DNA from: Amanita rubescens
Lineage: Eukaryota > Basidiomycota > Agaricomycetes > Agaricales > Amanitaceae
Direction: 5' to 3'
Assembly: GCA_015039365.1 (NCBI GenBank)
Contig: WION01000006.1
Span: forward strand, 186,001 to 250,000
Length of the DNA: 64,000 bases
Below are positions 30,774 to 42,374 of the stretch, in pieces. The translations under genes were made by a program, and so were the position numbers. Position 1 is the stretch's first letter. Each line of letters begins with the position of its first letter. The notes beneath the pieces are model-generated. The model did not search any database and was not told where the DNA came from. It saw nothing but the letters and a program-made list of their open reading frames with translations.

Positions 30774-31454
30774 TCGGTAACCCCATTTCACCTATCAAGG
30801 GACTTGCTCTGTTGGACATGCTTGGACTTTGTCAGCTGCTATTTATTGCATTGGACACTAGGGACATTTTGCATCTTGATCAATGCGACCACATTTTTGC
30901 AATCTTGTTATCCATGTTTAAGTACAATGCTTGAGTTGCGTCTAAGATGGAATGTAGTGATACATATGAAAAAGAAACAGAGGCACTTGAGAAAAATGGG
31001 CTTCCTCGGCGCAAACTGGAAAAAGTAAAGGAACAAGGAACGTGAGTAGGTTTCACAGAAACATTATAAAAAGGGCTAGAAGGGGGATCAGAATATGCAA
31101 AATGAGTGAGGAGATTATACAAAGATGTAAATGAGAGGAGGGTAGGGACAATGGAGAAAAAATAAGGTGTGGGAGGAAGAAAAAAAGCGCCTGGGAAACC
31201 GAATATTAGATGGTCACCCTGATAACCACCGTCGTCTATGCTGCCATCAGGATCCCTGCCTCGAGGAGTGTGACGGCCAAATACATATACTTCCAAAGCT
31301 GCTCTTCGTCCTCGGAAGGGATGTAGGAAGTGGGATACGATTTAGTACAGTTGAATTGTAATAAGTGCTGTCCACGAAGAATAATCAAACAACCGACAAC
31401 GGACTGGTGCGCAAGATAACGATATGCAGCAGAGGATATGCATGATTCAATGCT
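30774..31454. other. Intergenic between convergent genes
   Basis: 3' flanks of the aspartic protease (+) and the LAMMER kinase (-). No coding sequence is supported. Confidence 0.5.
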
Positions 31455-33435
31455 TCAAATCTCATCATCCGGGATCGATATTGAAAAGTATGGGTGGTTG
31501 AGTGCCTCTCGTACGGTGATGCGTTGCACAGGGTCAAACGCGAGCAATTTCTGGACGAGATTCAGAAACGCTTTGTTGATGGGGTCCACAGGTGGAATGA
31601 CATCCTAGCGAACCAAGTCAGGAAAGGTCACTCAAAACGACAGAACACATACATGTAAAGGACGTGTTGCCCTTACATCCTTCTTACTTTGCCGTGAAGC
31701 CTTTGGCTTAGGCCAATCCAGTTTTACTCCTTCTTTGAAGAACTCTGGTTTCGATCTCGCTCCTGCACGTGCGAATCGTTCGGGCATCTTGCCCATAACA
31801 GCTTCCATCATGGCAAGGTGCTCAAGGTTGTCGTGTGTTTGGTATAATGCAACCCCAGTGAAAAATTCGACCAGGATACAACCTAGTGAATACGCATCAC
31901 ATGGATAGGACCATCCTAGTCCTATATCGACGATGAGCCAAGATCCAAAGCAGAAATCAGGACAAACCTAAAATAATCTCAGGGGCCCGATAGTGTCGGG
32001 TCGAGACAACTGTTGAATGGTATTCTTGCTCAAACGTAGCGGATCCAAAGTCAATCAATCTGATTTCCGTTGATTGCAAAATGCGCTTCGACCTAGGGGG
32101 AGCGTTACGCTGGAGGGGCAAGTCAGAGACGAGTGTGACATCTGATTTTGATATACGAACCTTGCCGGGAACAGGTATTTGCACTGTCCTGTGGTCATTA
32201 GTGACGAGTAGAATATTTTCTGGCTTCAGATCGGTGTGGATCAGGTGCAAATCGTGAAGAACTATACGGCAATCAGGAAGGTACGAAAAAATCGAATAAA
32301 AACATGAACATACATGCAACACTGCCAAGAAGTTGTCTGGCGAAGTCTTGTATATGACGCCGAGGGAACGGTGCAAAATCGTTCTCCTTCAAAAAATCAT
32401 ATACGCACATTCCAAGAAGCTCGGAAACAAGACATATGTGATTTTTGTGATCAAAGTGATTCAATAGATGAATGCATCGACTAAAAACGCAAGAATTAGA
32501 GTGGCATAGCTAGACGAGGAAGATTGATCTTACTGTCTATTTCCTGGGTCTCGTTCCTTGAGTCTCTGTAGCACGCGCACTTCTATCTTGCTTGCATCCC
32601 GGTACTTTGGTATAGCTCGAATGATTTTGACTGCCACTTTTTTGTTTGTCATGGTGTCGACAGCTTCTACAACTTTTCCAAAGGTACCCTGTCCTAGTAA
32701 GCGAACTGTACGATCTGGGGAGTGATTTGAGTGACAAAATACTTCACATTGAAAAAAAAGGTAACATACAGCGCTGGACGAGCATATCATTGGGTTCTAT
32801 GATGTAATGGCCTTCTTTATCATCACAAGAAGGAGGCTCTTTGGTAACCTAGACGAAATTACACATTGGGGAAACTGCGGGCAAGATGAGGGATACGTAA
32901 GCCATACCTCCTCAATGATGAGATTGGTTTTCGTATCCCATAGCTTCGTCGGAGGAATGAGTGCCTGGGCATGTACGACCGACGGGGGCAACTTCTTGGA
33001 TGGAGGCGCACGGACCTCCTCGATGGGATCTCTTTTCCGCTTCTTCGGGGCTGGCGCAGCAAAGGCAGAACCACTTGATGAGAGTCCCTGAGCTTCAGCT
33101 GCAGCTCTTGCTCTTGTTCTGATGGGGGCGGAATAGATGGGTGGTTGATAAGATGCGGAGAAGGCACCATTGTGAGTGGTAGCAGGGGAGGCAGTTGGTG
33201 GAGGGGGAGTATCCTCAATGACGATGACTTCCCGGAGACGACCATCACCGTCTAACTCCTGTACTTCGCTGTAATTGACGGTGAATTGATGGGCGCGTTT
33301 ACGCTTGCGGGTGGCAATAGAAGGTGTTGGCATGAGCGTAGGAGCGTCAGCGGTAGTGTTTGATGAGTTAAGAGACTGTCTACGGTGATACTGAGGCAGC
33401 AATTGGTGAGGTAGCGGATGGACCGCTGCCTGCAT
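31455..33435 (-). CDS. lkh1: LAMMER (CLK/Lkh1/Kns1-type) dual-specificity kinase
   Basis: CMGC-group kinase of the LAMMER family, which phosphorylates SR splicing factors and regulates growth, adhesion and stress responses in fungi. Start ATG 33433-33435 (MQAAVHPLPHQLLPQYHRRQ). The N-terminal half is a disordered, basic region with nuclear-type KKRKRD. The kinase domain begins RLLGQGTFGKVVEAVD (P-loop) and VAVKIIRAI (catalytic Lys). It continues with HLIHTDLKPENILLV, IDFGSATFE (DFG), STRHYRAPEIILG and the diagnostic EHLAMMEAVMGKMP (family EHLAMMER). It ends EALNHPYFSISIPDDEI with TGA at 31455-31457. Introns are short and regular. An upstream in-frame ATG at 33624 exists but has a poor context and no conserved residues. 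The symbol follows the fission yeast name. Confidence 0.92.
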
Positions 33436-33928
33436 GGTCCTAGAGTAAGCGAAGGAGGATATGAGGAAGACTGGGAGAAGGGAGGGGCACAGTAGACAGT
33501 CAATGGATTCCTGAACTAGTCCATTCGCCCGGTGTTGTGATTTATTTGTTGAGCCACCGCCGTCGCCCCGTGGCTTCCTCGTATCCCGTTGCCTATACAG
33601 AAATACTCCTGTGCTGGCTCCCAAGGCTGCCGCTGCCTTCGCGTTCAGCCTCCCTGCCTGTCGGATCCGCTAACCGAACTCGTTATCGTAGCGTGTAACA
33701 TCACATCACCGTAATCGATACCCAATGAGTATATGACAAACATGACACAGAGTGATCTCATCTCCAATGCCGCGTTGCGCCGGCCAATCACGCCGATAGT
33801 TCGCGATGCTGTCATATCAATATCACTCCTACCCCTCCGAAATGCTGCCAACGCACCATCCTCGCGTTGATCAAGATCAAACAACGTAACCCAACCAGGA
33901 GTTATATATCTACTACTCTGGACTTCAT
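33436..33928. other. Intergenic, kinase promoter
   Basis: About 490 bp between the end of the second aspartic protease and the LAMMER kinase start, both on the minus strand. A short minus frame at 33645-33884 shows no family resemblance. Confidence 0.45.
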
Positions 33929-35744
33929 CTACGTAGATGTAACCAGCTGCGCCAAACTCAACGTCTTGTCAGTAGCATCTGTCCCGAAATAGACATTCTT
34001 CAGGAACACATCGCCCGCCAGCCATTCCGTGGCACCGCCAACAGTCCCAGATACTATTCCTGAGACACAAGTTCCTTGGGGATTTGTGGGGTCCACAGGC
34101 TGGACGGCAATATCTCTGGGATCAATGCCGAACGAAATTCCCGCAAATGTCAGGGCCACGGTAGCGTTGCCGGTGCAGGGTATGGTGAAACCTCCCTGAC
34201 CATCGGACTGCGCGCCGGGAATGAGAGTGTGTATCGCGGCAGCATCCGCCGGCGGGACAATTAGCAATGTAGTTCCTAAAAATTGTTAATGTTGAATAAA
34301 GACGATACAAACAAAGACGCCCGCACCAGTGTCCATAATAACTGTGCGGCCCAGTAGCTGAGCATTTTGACCATTGACTGTGACGGCATCCATGGGAGCC
34401 TCCCAGAAGCCGACATTACTGACACTGTTAACAGTAACCAGTGTTTGTGGATCGAATTTAGTGGTATCCAAAGCACTTTGCAAAATTCAATATCAAAAGA
34501 GTTGTTCAAGCGTGATTACTGACCCAAAAGTAATCTCTCCATCCAACGAGCCATCAGCCAAACGCGGGATCCTGTAACCTAGGATTGCTTTTTCTACCAA
34601 CCCTGCTTGCTGCAATGATTCAATGGGTGTAGACACTTTTTGTTGAGAAAGCGACTAATGGAACACCTTCAGTCACAGGACACGTACAAATGAAGTAGCA
34701 CGTACTGATTGAGCAAGACCCATGAGGCCATCTAAGGGGACAGCGTTGGAAGAGAATTGCACGCTTTCATTATTTCCAACACCGAAGGTATGTGCAGGAA
34801 GTGAAAAGTTGCCGATCACCACGTTATCGGTCACGATAGTACCAGAAACACTTCCTGTACCATATGTCACCTGGAATGGCTGACCTGTGTTGTTGAATGT
34901 ACTGGAGGTATTATTTCCCAAAAAGTTGTGGTTACCCTGCCAAAGATCAAGGTCAGAATAATATTGGATAATTGCCAAAAATCTACGTACACAGCCTCCC
35001 CCGGCAGTGGATGTACAGGTTTCGCTCCCTATCCAGAAATCCGCGGAGCCAGAATCTAGAAGAATTAAGAATCCGCGTGGTGGAGTACCGACTGTTATGT
35101 TGGCGAGATAGGATACGTCCGGTCCTCTGAATCGCACTTGTGAGCGACATCGAGAAAGAAGAGGAAGGGAGGACATACTCGATATCCAATGCAAGTGAAC
35201 TGGGAGTAGCAGGCGTGTTGGAAAACGTAACATCACTGAGTGGGTTGCCACTTCAGACAACGATTCAGTAACCCCCAATTGTCCAAAATTATCGACAACG
35301 TACTTTGCGGCGCCGTTGGCGTCCAGTTGATCACTTTGCAACCTTTTATTCTTCAACCGGGAAGGTAAACCATAATGGTTAAAACGCTTGACAAGTCCCT
35401 CTTCCCCTTCGACTGACAAAATCCTCCTTCGAAGCCGCTCAAAAAGTTCTTCGTCTGAGGGTACAGCGCGACTCGTCATACGCGCCCATCGTCGATGAGC
35501 GTGGTTTACACGCCGTTGAAACTCCTGTAGAAAATTAATCTAACGTAGCCTTGCTAGACAACCTACTTACAATGAGCGGATGTTCATTTTGACGAGCATG
35601 GAGAACGCGACGCAAAGGTAGCGTCATGGACGCAGAAGGCGCAGTGCTACGCTTCAAGCGTATAGGTGCTGCATCTACACTGGACTGCAAAAAAGAAAAA
35701 AGAAAGCTGGCCAGCAACAAAGCGAATGAGGTCCTGAACTGCAT
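33929..35744 (-). CDS. Secreted A1-family aspartic protease, paralogue with DSG motif
   Basis: Second pepsin-fold protease. Signal peptide MQFRTSFALLLASFLFSFLQ to VDA, a basic propeptide (RRVLHARQNEHPL), and an activation segment with Arg/Lys clusters (LFERLRRRIL, SRLKNKRLQ). The mature part starts near DVSYLANITVGTPPRGF. The first catalytic motif is LLDSGSADFWIG (DSG rather than DTG, a substitution that active A1 proteases tolerate). The flap reads VTYGTGSVSGTI, then VPLDGLMGLAQS. The second motif is VIMDTGAG. The end is GDVFLKNVYFGTDATDKTLS with the stop at 33929. Domain order and intron positions match the protease at 28807. N-glycosylation sequons are frequent (NNTSST, NNTG). Confidence 0.86.
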
Positions 35745-37252
35745 GATAGCGAGACTAGACAGAAAGGCAAGATTCCAGATCTGTAGAAAAGACAGCTAAC
35801 GCAAGACCAGCCAACAAGCCACCGAGTGAAACCGATAAAGAGAAGGGAAATGCGCCCAGCCAGGAGCTCCTGGAGAAAGGAAGGGATGGATGAAGAGGGA
35901 AAGAGAAAGGAGTGGGAACTTGATTGACATGTGCATAGCATAGCCCTTAAGTATAAGCTTCAAGGTGGTAAGTTGCCGTATGACAAACCAGCACCGGGAG
36001 ACTGCGCAGCGTGGTTATTGTAGCTCTCGATGCGATGAGCAACGTATCCAGAGACAAGGTCATTCCGTATCATTGCCGGTTCGGACGAAGTTATGACACC
36101 AATTACAAGAATAACAAGGTTTTGCGGGTAACCTTGTGCAGCGCGGGTTCACCCAATGGTCTGGTCAGTCCCGGGTTGTGGTCAATTCATTCAATACGAT
36201 CCTGTATATTGTTATATCATATGCATCAGATTGGGCGGTTGCATACCTTCAAGACTTCAAGCACCACCTCGCTCGTGGTCCACCTTTTCATCGCCGTCGT
36301 CATCGCCATCTATTCAAGTTTCTTTGGGTCGGGTCGTCTCCTTGACATCCACGTAGGCACGGTCACCGATCACTGGTACTGGTCTTGTATTAGTTCAATT
36401 AATATTAATAGTGACATACCATCAAGCGTGCCACTTGATCGAGATACGTATTCTGCTCCGGCCACGCAAAAGCTTCGGACATCGCAAGTACATTTTCAGC
36501 ATCTGTACCATGCGGCCACATTACTCAAGTTCTTTAGTACTAACCTGGCTTTCTTCGGCATGAAGGTGTTGCCGTTGGGAAGTTAACAACATGCATAGTG
36601 TGCATCACAGCTGCGTTGCCATCATTTTGAGCAAATACAAAAAGTCCATAATGCACAATGCACAATGTTCAACGAATTTTCATTGTAAAAGGAAGTCGAT
36701 CATATTACGCGGGATGCAGCGCATCTCGCAGCAGCCTGGTTTGGCCGGACACAGGATTCCGGACCACAACCGCATACGGTCATGTCAATGTACCTGTTTG
36801 CCAGTGAAACATCTGTTCTGTTTTTCTGATCAGGGCGCCCACTGCGGCTAATTAGTCTTCCTTACACGCAGTGCAAATCTTATAGCAACAAGCTATTGTG
36901 CTCTATCGTGCTCCCTTTTAAAAAATCATTTGCCCAAGTAGAATTCGTCTCCATGGTTACATTCGAATAATAGCAAGGTTTGCTAGAAGGTTCAGACGAC
37001 TGGCTCAAGAAGTTGTTAGTTGTTGAAAACGGGCCGGTTTTCACGCAATAGACGGGGTGAGGGACCTCAGTTTGCGTCTCCAAGACGAACACCATGGCTC
37101 TGCCGCACCGCATATACGCCGCCAGCCCCATCCGGCAAAATGTCCTATCGGAACGACGAAGCGAGGCACAAGATCTGTTAAGCGGAAGGACGTCGTCTAG
37201 GTGTACATTCAGTGAAAACGAAGCCTTCCCTAACCAGAAGCCCTCTGGCAGA
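35745..37252. other. Intergenic, no gene recognised
   Basis: About 1.5 kb upstream of the second aspartic protease and downstream of the isomerase. A plus-strand open frame at 36011-36586 lacks motifs, start context and codon bias. A short imperfect repeat (ataatgcacaatgcacaatg, about 36647) is the only structure seen. Confidence 0.45.
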
Positions 37253-38355
37253 CTATAACCTAGACTTGGCGAGTGCATCTTCTTGCTGGGCGCTTGTTGT
37301 GCGAATATCCCTCGTGATTCTCTCCAGCGTGTCGTGGTATAAATCACGCTAACCATCATCATAAACCCAGTTTCGAGGGGAAGGAGGTATATTCACCTTG
37401 ACTACACCCCATGCACCAGCTTGAGCATTTGCACAAATGTTTTCCGCAACCTCTTTGGCTTTCGCCAAGATGGCCTGAGTACCTCCCACAACGACATGGT
37501 CAATTAGTCCATGCGATAGCGCTTCATCCGGGGTGAATCGGTGGCCCTCAAGGGCAATTTTACGCTGCAAACGATGATCTCCCACTTTCGCACGTAAAAC
37601 CGCAGTAAATGACAAAGGCCATCCTGAACCAAAATGCACCTAAGCAAAGGTTAGCATCTCCTCGCAGGATACCGTTAACTTGTTAATACTTCATTCATGC
37701 ACATCCAGGCTCTCCTTTTGCTTCCATCTGTCATCACACGGTAGTCACAGGCTAGAGACAACATAAAGCCTCCAGCAAAACAGTGTCCATTGATCGCAGC
37801 AACCGTAGGAACTTTGAAATATCAGTTTTGATTTCATATTACGAGAGTGTAAGCATAGAACATACGAGGGAAGGAGAGTAGACGAGTCAGGAGCGGGTTG
37901 AATGTATCTTCAAAGGAGTTAGTGCACAGCTGTCAAGGCAACACTCGCGCATTACATGGAAAGAACGTGATGTCCTTGCTGGAAACTGCAAAATCTAAGC
38001 CTATGGATCGGTCAGTCAGATTCTCGCACACGTTCCGTCTCTACTTGCCGTTACTGAAGAATTTGTCCTGATCCAAACGTCCCACAATAATAACTGCCCC
38101 TTTTCCTCCGTCCTTGTCCTTTGCCGCTTGTGCAATTCGCCATTCGTCTCGCCAATGCTTCTCCACTGCGTCAAGCGCAGGCTTCAAACCGTTGTTCACA
38201 AGCTCAGGAGTAAGGCGATTGTCATGCCCGTTATGCATTTCTATAATCCATAATGTGGGTGTTGCTCAAAGAACTAAATTAGTAAAGCACTTGTGAGCGC
38301 CAATGCACCTACGGTGGGTCAAAGTGACGAACGAGAATTCGCGCGGATACGACAT
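37253..38355 (-). CDS. Peroxisomal enoyl-CoA hydratase/isomerase (crotonase family, PTS1)
   Basis: Crotonase-fold enzyme, most like fungal peroxisomal delta3,delta2-enoyl-CoA isomerases used for beta-oxidation of unsaturated fatty acids. Exon 1 starts at ATG 38353-38355 (MSYPREFSFVTLTH) and its donor is CC|gtaggt. Exon 2 continues PTPTLWIIEMHNGHDNRLTP. The oxyanion-hole segment is VAAINGHCFAGGFMLSLACD (about 37800-37745). It continues MCMNEVHFGSGWPLSFTAVL and EGHRFTPDEALSHGLID. A last intron (about 37330-37384) leads to RDLYHDTLERI and the C-terminus AKSRL, stop 37253-37255. SRL is a type 1 peroxisomal targeting signal. Hydratase versus isomerase cannot be settled by eye. A decayed copy with its promoter lies at 40670-41380. 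Confidence 0.85.
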
Positions 38356-39490
38356 GGGATCAAGTTCTGTAGTTGCTGGCCGGTGTATAGAATTCCGGTA
38401 CCCCGCTTAAGCTTATCATGTGATACTTGGGCGCCTAAGAGGATTTTTGTGGATTTCACTCAAGTCGCAAGCCAGTGCGAGTAAAGTATACTTTCACAAG
38501 CGTCAGAGAGTGTGAGCCGAATTTCATTTCTGTGAACGGAAACACAAACTTAAAGTCGAACCCGAGTCGGTCGGTTCAGGTCACGCCAAATAAGGCGTAA
38601 CATCCACGCTCTGTGGCTCGATAACCTCCGTACAAACATCCAGAGGGTAGCAACGCAAGACAGGATAAGGTGAAGGTTGGCACACGAAGCACTGTCTGCC
38701 TTACGTCTCCTCACGCGTTCTCTCCACATCACTTATATTCTCCCTCTACTTCAGGATCCAGAAGGTGGCGAATACCAATATACTGGTGAACATCTTCTAC
38801 ACGCGTACTTCCTGTATACTGATCCCCTGAACGTACTACCCGGGTCTTGTGGACATGATGCTAGCTGACGCTGTTTCCAAAAGGGTGGAAGCGCGGGGCT
38901 TGGGATGGCAAAGTGCCGAACAGCGTCAACTTTGACTATTTATCATTCTTGTGCCACATGTTCACATCTCTGTAGAAAACTGTTTCGTCAATGTCATGAC
39001 ATTGCATTCTGAGAGATCGCGAAAGACACCATATCAAGTTGGTAGAGTGGATGGTCCAGATGTAAGATTTAATACCTCGGCGGGTGCATGTCAAATTTAC
39101 TGTGACAAGGTGCCAGGCTTCAGGTTCCACTCAATCTTCACCACTTGTAAATCAGACAACGTCTTGTTCGGCCAACAGGGACTAATTGTCTCTATTACTT
39201 TATTGCCTCTACTCCGTCATTTGTTTACAATTGGCTCTCTTGGTTGTCGTCATCATATCATCTAAAGCGACACCCAGTGCGCAGCTACACTTGATTTCGC
39301 CGTATTTCCACGCCAAACTCAAGCGATTGTGTGTCAAGAGAAGATGGACGAGAAGCATCAGCAAAAACCCAATTTGTTAATTAGACAAGTACAACGTAAA
39401 TACTGATAGTGAATAGAGGCAAAGCCAATGGTCATTATGGTCTGGTAGTGACAATTGACAGCGTATGGTAACTTACAAATCCGGTTGACT
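38356..39490. other. Intergenic, no gene recognised
   Basis: The first 250 bp is the isomerase promoter, duplicated upstream of 41567. Beyond that only short open frames are seen. Some of it may be eroded transposon sequence, since a transposase-like relic begins at 39493. Confidence 0.4.
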
Positions 39491-39492
39491 AG

Positions 39493-40148
39493 CTATGGAT
39501 TCTGGAAGAATAGATATGTGCGGGAATCAGTGAAGGAGTTTACAAGAAAGGTATTACATTGTTCTAATACCGTATCACTATTCCACTCTCGGGGTATACG
39601 AGCTCCAGGAAGAGGCATGAGATGTACACTCTGCATGATGTCCGCGAGAGGAACAATGCTTGTAACACGGGCATTCTGTTGCATACCTTGTAAAGATTGC
39701 CCTTGGGTTCTGGAGTTGTTTGGAATCGCGTAAACCATTCCACATAGGCGAGGTGTTGTAGTGTGTGGTTGTGGTCACCAAATAAACCCGGATTGCTGCT
39801 GAAGATGGCGTGGATTTGCGTGATGCAATAAGCTACTCGCAATTATACTTCAGAGATACATTGTATTATCAAACAAACGAAAGCATACCATACATTCCGC
39901 TCTGGGCACCATCTCATTTCCTGTAGTAGAAAAGCCCAGTGTCAAACCTCCCCTCTACTTTCAGGCCTTTCTTGTCCTTCCCATATGTGAATTGAATCCA
40001 CCGTCGGTTCATCAGATTGATACCGAATACGATGGAACACCGAGACGCTCGTAAATGGCAGGTAGACATCTAATATCTCCTGCTCTAAGTTATGTTTGGA
40101 TTTCACCAAAGGATGACGGATCTTGCAAAGGCTCCACGGAGGAAGCAT
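39493..40148 (-). mobile_element. Relic of a basidiomycete (Plavaka-like) transposase C-terminus
   Basis: Minus-strand frames carry the C-terminal pattern of a transposase-related protein repeated through mushroom genomes: LPFTSVSVFHRIRYQSDEPT (about 40060), LAYVEWFTRFQTTPEP (about 39750), RVTSIVPLADIMQSVHLMPL (about 39660), REWNSDTVLEQCNTFLVN (about 39590). The blocks are in the right order but in different frames, and the catalytic part is missing. Assignment to Plavaka/KDZ-type elements is from memory and tentative. Terminal repeats were not found. Confidence 0.6.
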
Positions 40149-40490
40149 TCATTCGTTCGCGCGCGCCATTCACGGGACTGGTTGCACCTGACGTCAGAAG
40201 TGTTTCGCATCTTAGCATCCAGGACTCTGTTTCTTGAGTGGTGCCACTAACACGGGGATGTTGAGGATCTCGAGTCAGAAGTGTTTCACGTTTTAGCATC
40301 CAAGATTTTGTCTCTTGCGAGAGCGATCATTCGTCTGCCATTCACGGGACTGATCGCGCCTGATGGAACTCAAGTCAGAAGTGTTTCATGTCTTAGCGTC
40401 CAGTATTCGTCCTGACGGGGATCTCGAGTCAGAAATGTATCCAGGACTTTGTCTCTTGCGATAGCATTCATTCGTGCGCGCGCTCCATGC
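40143..40490. repeat. Imperfect tandem repeat, about four units
   Basis: GTCAGAAGTGTTTC...TTAGCRTCCA recurs at about 40193, 40273 and 40373, with a shortened unit at 40427. Units also share ATTCGT...GCCATTCACGGGACTG (40150 and 40330), GGGGATCTCGAGTCAGAA (40263 and 40418) and TTTGTCTCTTGCGA. Spacing is 54-100 bp. It lies between the transposon relic and the isomerase pseudogene. Confidence 0.75.
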
Positions 40491-40669
40491 TTTCTTCATT
40501 CTAGGAACCGGTTTTCATCGGCCAGTCTGCACCTGCGCGATCGTCGTCTGGGGAACATTAGCTCTAAAGTTAGTTAGTTCGGTCCTGAGTTGGAAAATGA
40601 CGATGCATACCTTGCCATATGCGTAGATGTCCGCAGTGAGGCGGCGGCATAATACCGGTACCTGGTCGA

Positions 40670-41380
40670 TAAGTGTACATCTCATGTTACGCTGTAAACG
40701 ATGGTCTCCCACTTTCGCACGTAAAACCGCAGTAAATGACAAAGGCCATCTTGAACCAAAATGCACCTAAGCAAAGGTTAGCATCTCCTTGCAGGATACT
40801 GTTAACTTGTTAGTACTTCATTCATGCACATCCAGGTCACAGGCTAGAGACAACATAAAGCCTCCAGCAAAACAGTGTCCATTGATCGCAGCAACCGTAG
40901 CAACTTTGAGACGTTAGTTTAGATTTCAATTCGGGAGCGTGAGCATAGAACATACGAGGGAAGGAGAGTAGGAGCGGGTTGAATGTATCTTCAAAGTGCA
41001 CAGCTGTCAAGGTAATACTCGCACATCACATGGAAAGAACGTGATGTCCTTGCTGGAAACTGCAAAATCTAAGCCTACGGATCAGTCAGTCAGGTTCTCG
41101 CACACGTTCAGTCACTACTCGTCGTTACTGGAGATATACGTCCCACAATAATGACTGCCCCTTTTCCTCCGTCCTTGTCCTTTGCCGCTTGTGCAATTCG
41201 CCATTCGACCCGCCAATGCTTTTCCACTGCATCAAGCGCAGGCTTCAAGCCGTTGTTCACAAGCTCAAGAGTAAGGCGATTGTCATGCCCGTTATGCATT
41301 TGTGGATTTTGCTTAAAGAACTAAATTACTTGTGAGCGCCAATGCACCTACGGTAACGAGAATTCGCGCGGGTACGACAT
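40670..41380 (-). pseudogene. Decayed duplicate of the peroxisomal enoyl-CoA hydratase/isomerase
   Basis: Aligns with the 5' two thirds of 37253-38355. Exon 1 (ATG 41378-41380) reads MSYPREFS and then runs straight into the intron donor region, because about 20 bp are missing. Exon 2 MHNGHDNRLTLELVNNGLKP is intact up to VIIVG, after which DQDKFFSNG is deleted. The segment holding MTDGSKRRAW is missing by a 35-bp deletion (about 40837). The 3' part after RAKVGDHRLQR is replaced by unrelated sequence. No product of the family is possible. Confidence 0.9.
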
Positions 41381-41566
41381 GGGATCAAGCTTCAAGTTCT
41401 GCTGCTGGCCGGTATTATAGAATTCAAGATACTTGGATGCCCAGGACGATTTCACCCAAGTTGCAAGCCAGTGCGAGTAAAGTAGCGATTTGAACGAGTC
41501 GGACCGTCGGTTCAGGTCACGCCAAATAAGGCGCAACACCTCCGAAACTGTCCACAACCATCAATA

Positions 41567-41903
41567 ATGTCAACTGATCCCCGTTTTGCTGAAGTAAAAG
41601 GTTTGGTCCGCAATTCGCTAGTAAGACAACCAACTCAAACTGTTGTCAGCGAAGCTTCAAGAACGGGACGAGTTCATTCGTGAATCATGGGTGAAAGCAA
41701 TGGAAGTCAAGCTCGTCAGAGATGAGCTCGAGAAATGTCAAATGGCCGAAGGAGTCAACCACTACGAGAACTGTAAATGGTTATCGGAAAAGTACATACA
41801 GATGCTCAGAGACAACAGGGTAAGACGGTCCATGTCGTCTTCGGGACCATTCATCTAAATATGGGACACTTAGGTTAAAGGTTACAAACGTATCGAAGTG
41901 TAG
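41567..41903 (+). CDS. Complex I accessory subunit, NDUFB10/PDSW (fungal 12 kDa) type
   Basis: Small nuclear-encoded subunit of mitochondrial NADH:ubiquinone oxidoreductase, in the membrane arm facing the intermembrane space. Three exons: MSTDPRFAEVK, then AKLQERDEFIRESWVKAMEV continuing KLVRDELEKCQMAEGVNHYE-NCKWLSEKYIQML, then RVKGYKRIEV with TAG 41901-41903. The two Cys spaced around GVNHYEN match the conserved pair of the family. Introns 41601-41649 and 41821-41874 have regular GT..AG sites. About 85 residues is the normal fungal length. Its immediate 5' flank (41330-41560) is the duplicated promoter of the isomerase gene, shared with the pseudogene on the other strand. Confidence 0.88.
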
Positions 41904-42374
41904 GGCTGGAACCGTCAGCGTAGACTTAGTCAGGTCTGTCATTTATCGTAGGATTGACCTGCATATTGATTAAACCAAGATTTCCTTGGGACATCGGTTT
42001 ACAAACCGCTTCAGGACGAGCGGTGTGATTGATAACCATTTATCTTCTGACTAATTAGATTGCATATTATTGCTGCAATAAGATCAGTACCTCGCTAAAT
42101 TAAACACGAGCATTGTAGAAGCAACAGATTGAAGCATACAAACTGCTCGAACAGCCTGAACGCTATGAACTTTCAATCTGTGCCGTAACCCAGAACTCGC
42201 TTAAACTGTTATTGTGCTACAACCGTCTTTCCCCTTTCACCCTACTCTTCATGTCGCTCCTGCAATCTCTTCAACCTCCCTTTCCTTTTTTCCTTATATC
42301 CACTGGTTTGTGAAATATTGCGTTGACATACTGTCTCAACCGCTTCTTTTCCTGATCAAGAAGCAAGGCAGTCT
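41904..42374. other. Intergenic, no gene recognised
   Basis: No coding sequence seen. The last 170 bp become pyrimidine-rich (cttcaacctccctttcctttttt), as in fungal promoters, ahead of a short open frame at 42375. Confidence 0.4.

Noticed and set aside
30880..31296. Minus-strand open frame with hydrophobic stretches
   Set aside because: Lies in the 3' flank between convergent genes, ends inside the terminator-like region of the protease and matches no family.
36011..36586. Plus-strand 191-codon open frame
   Set aside because: No domain, no codon regularity, irregular hydrophobicity and no promoter-like context; likely chance.
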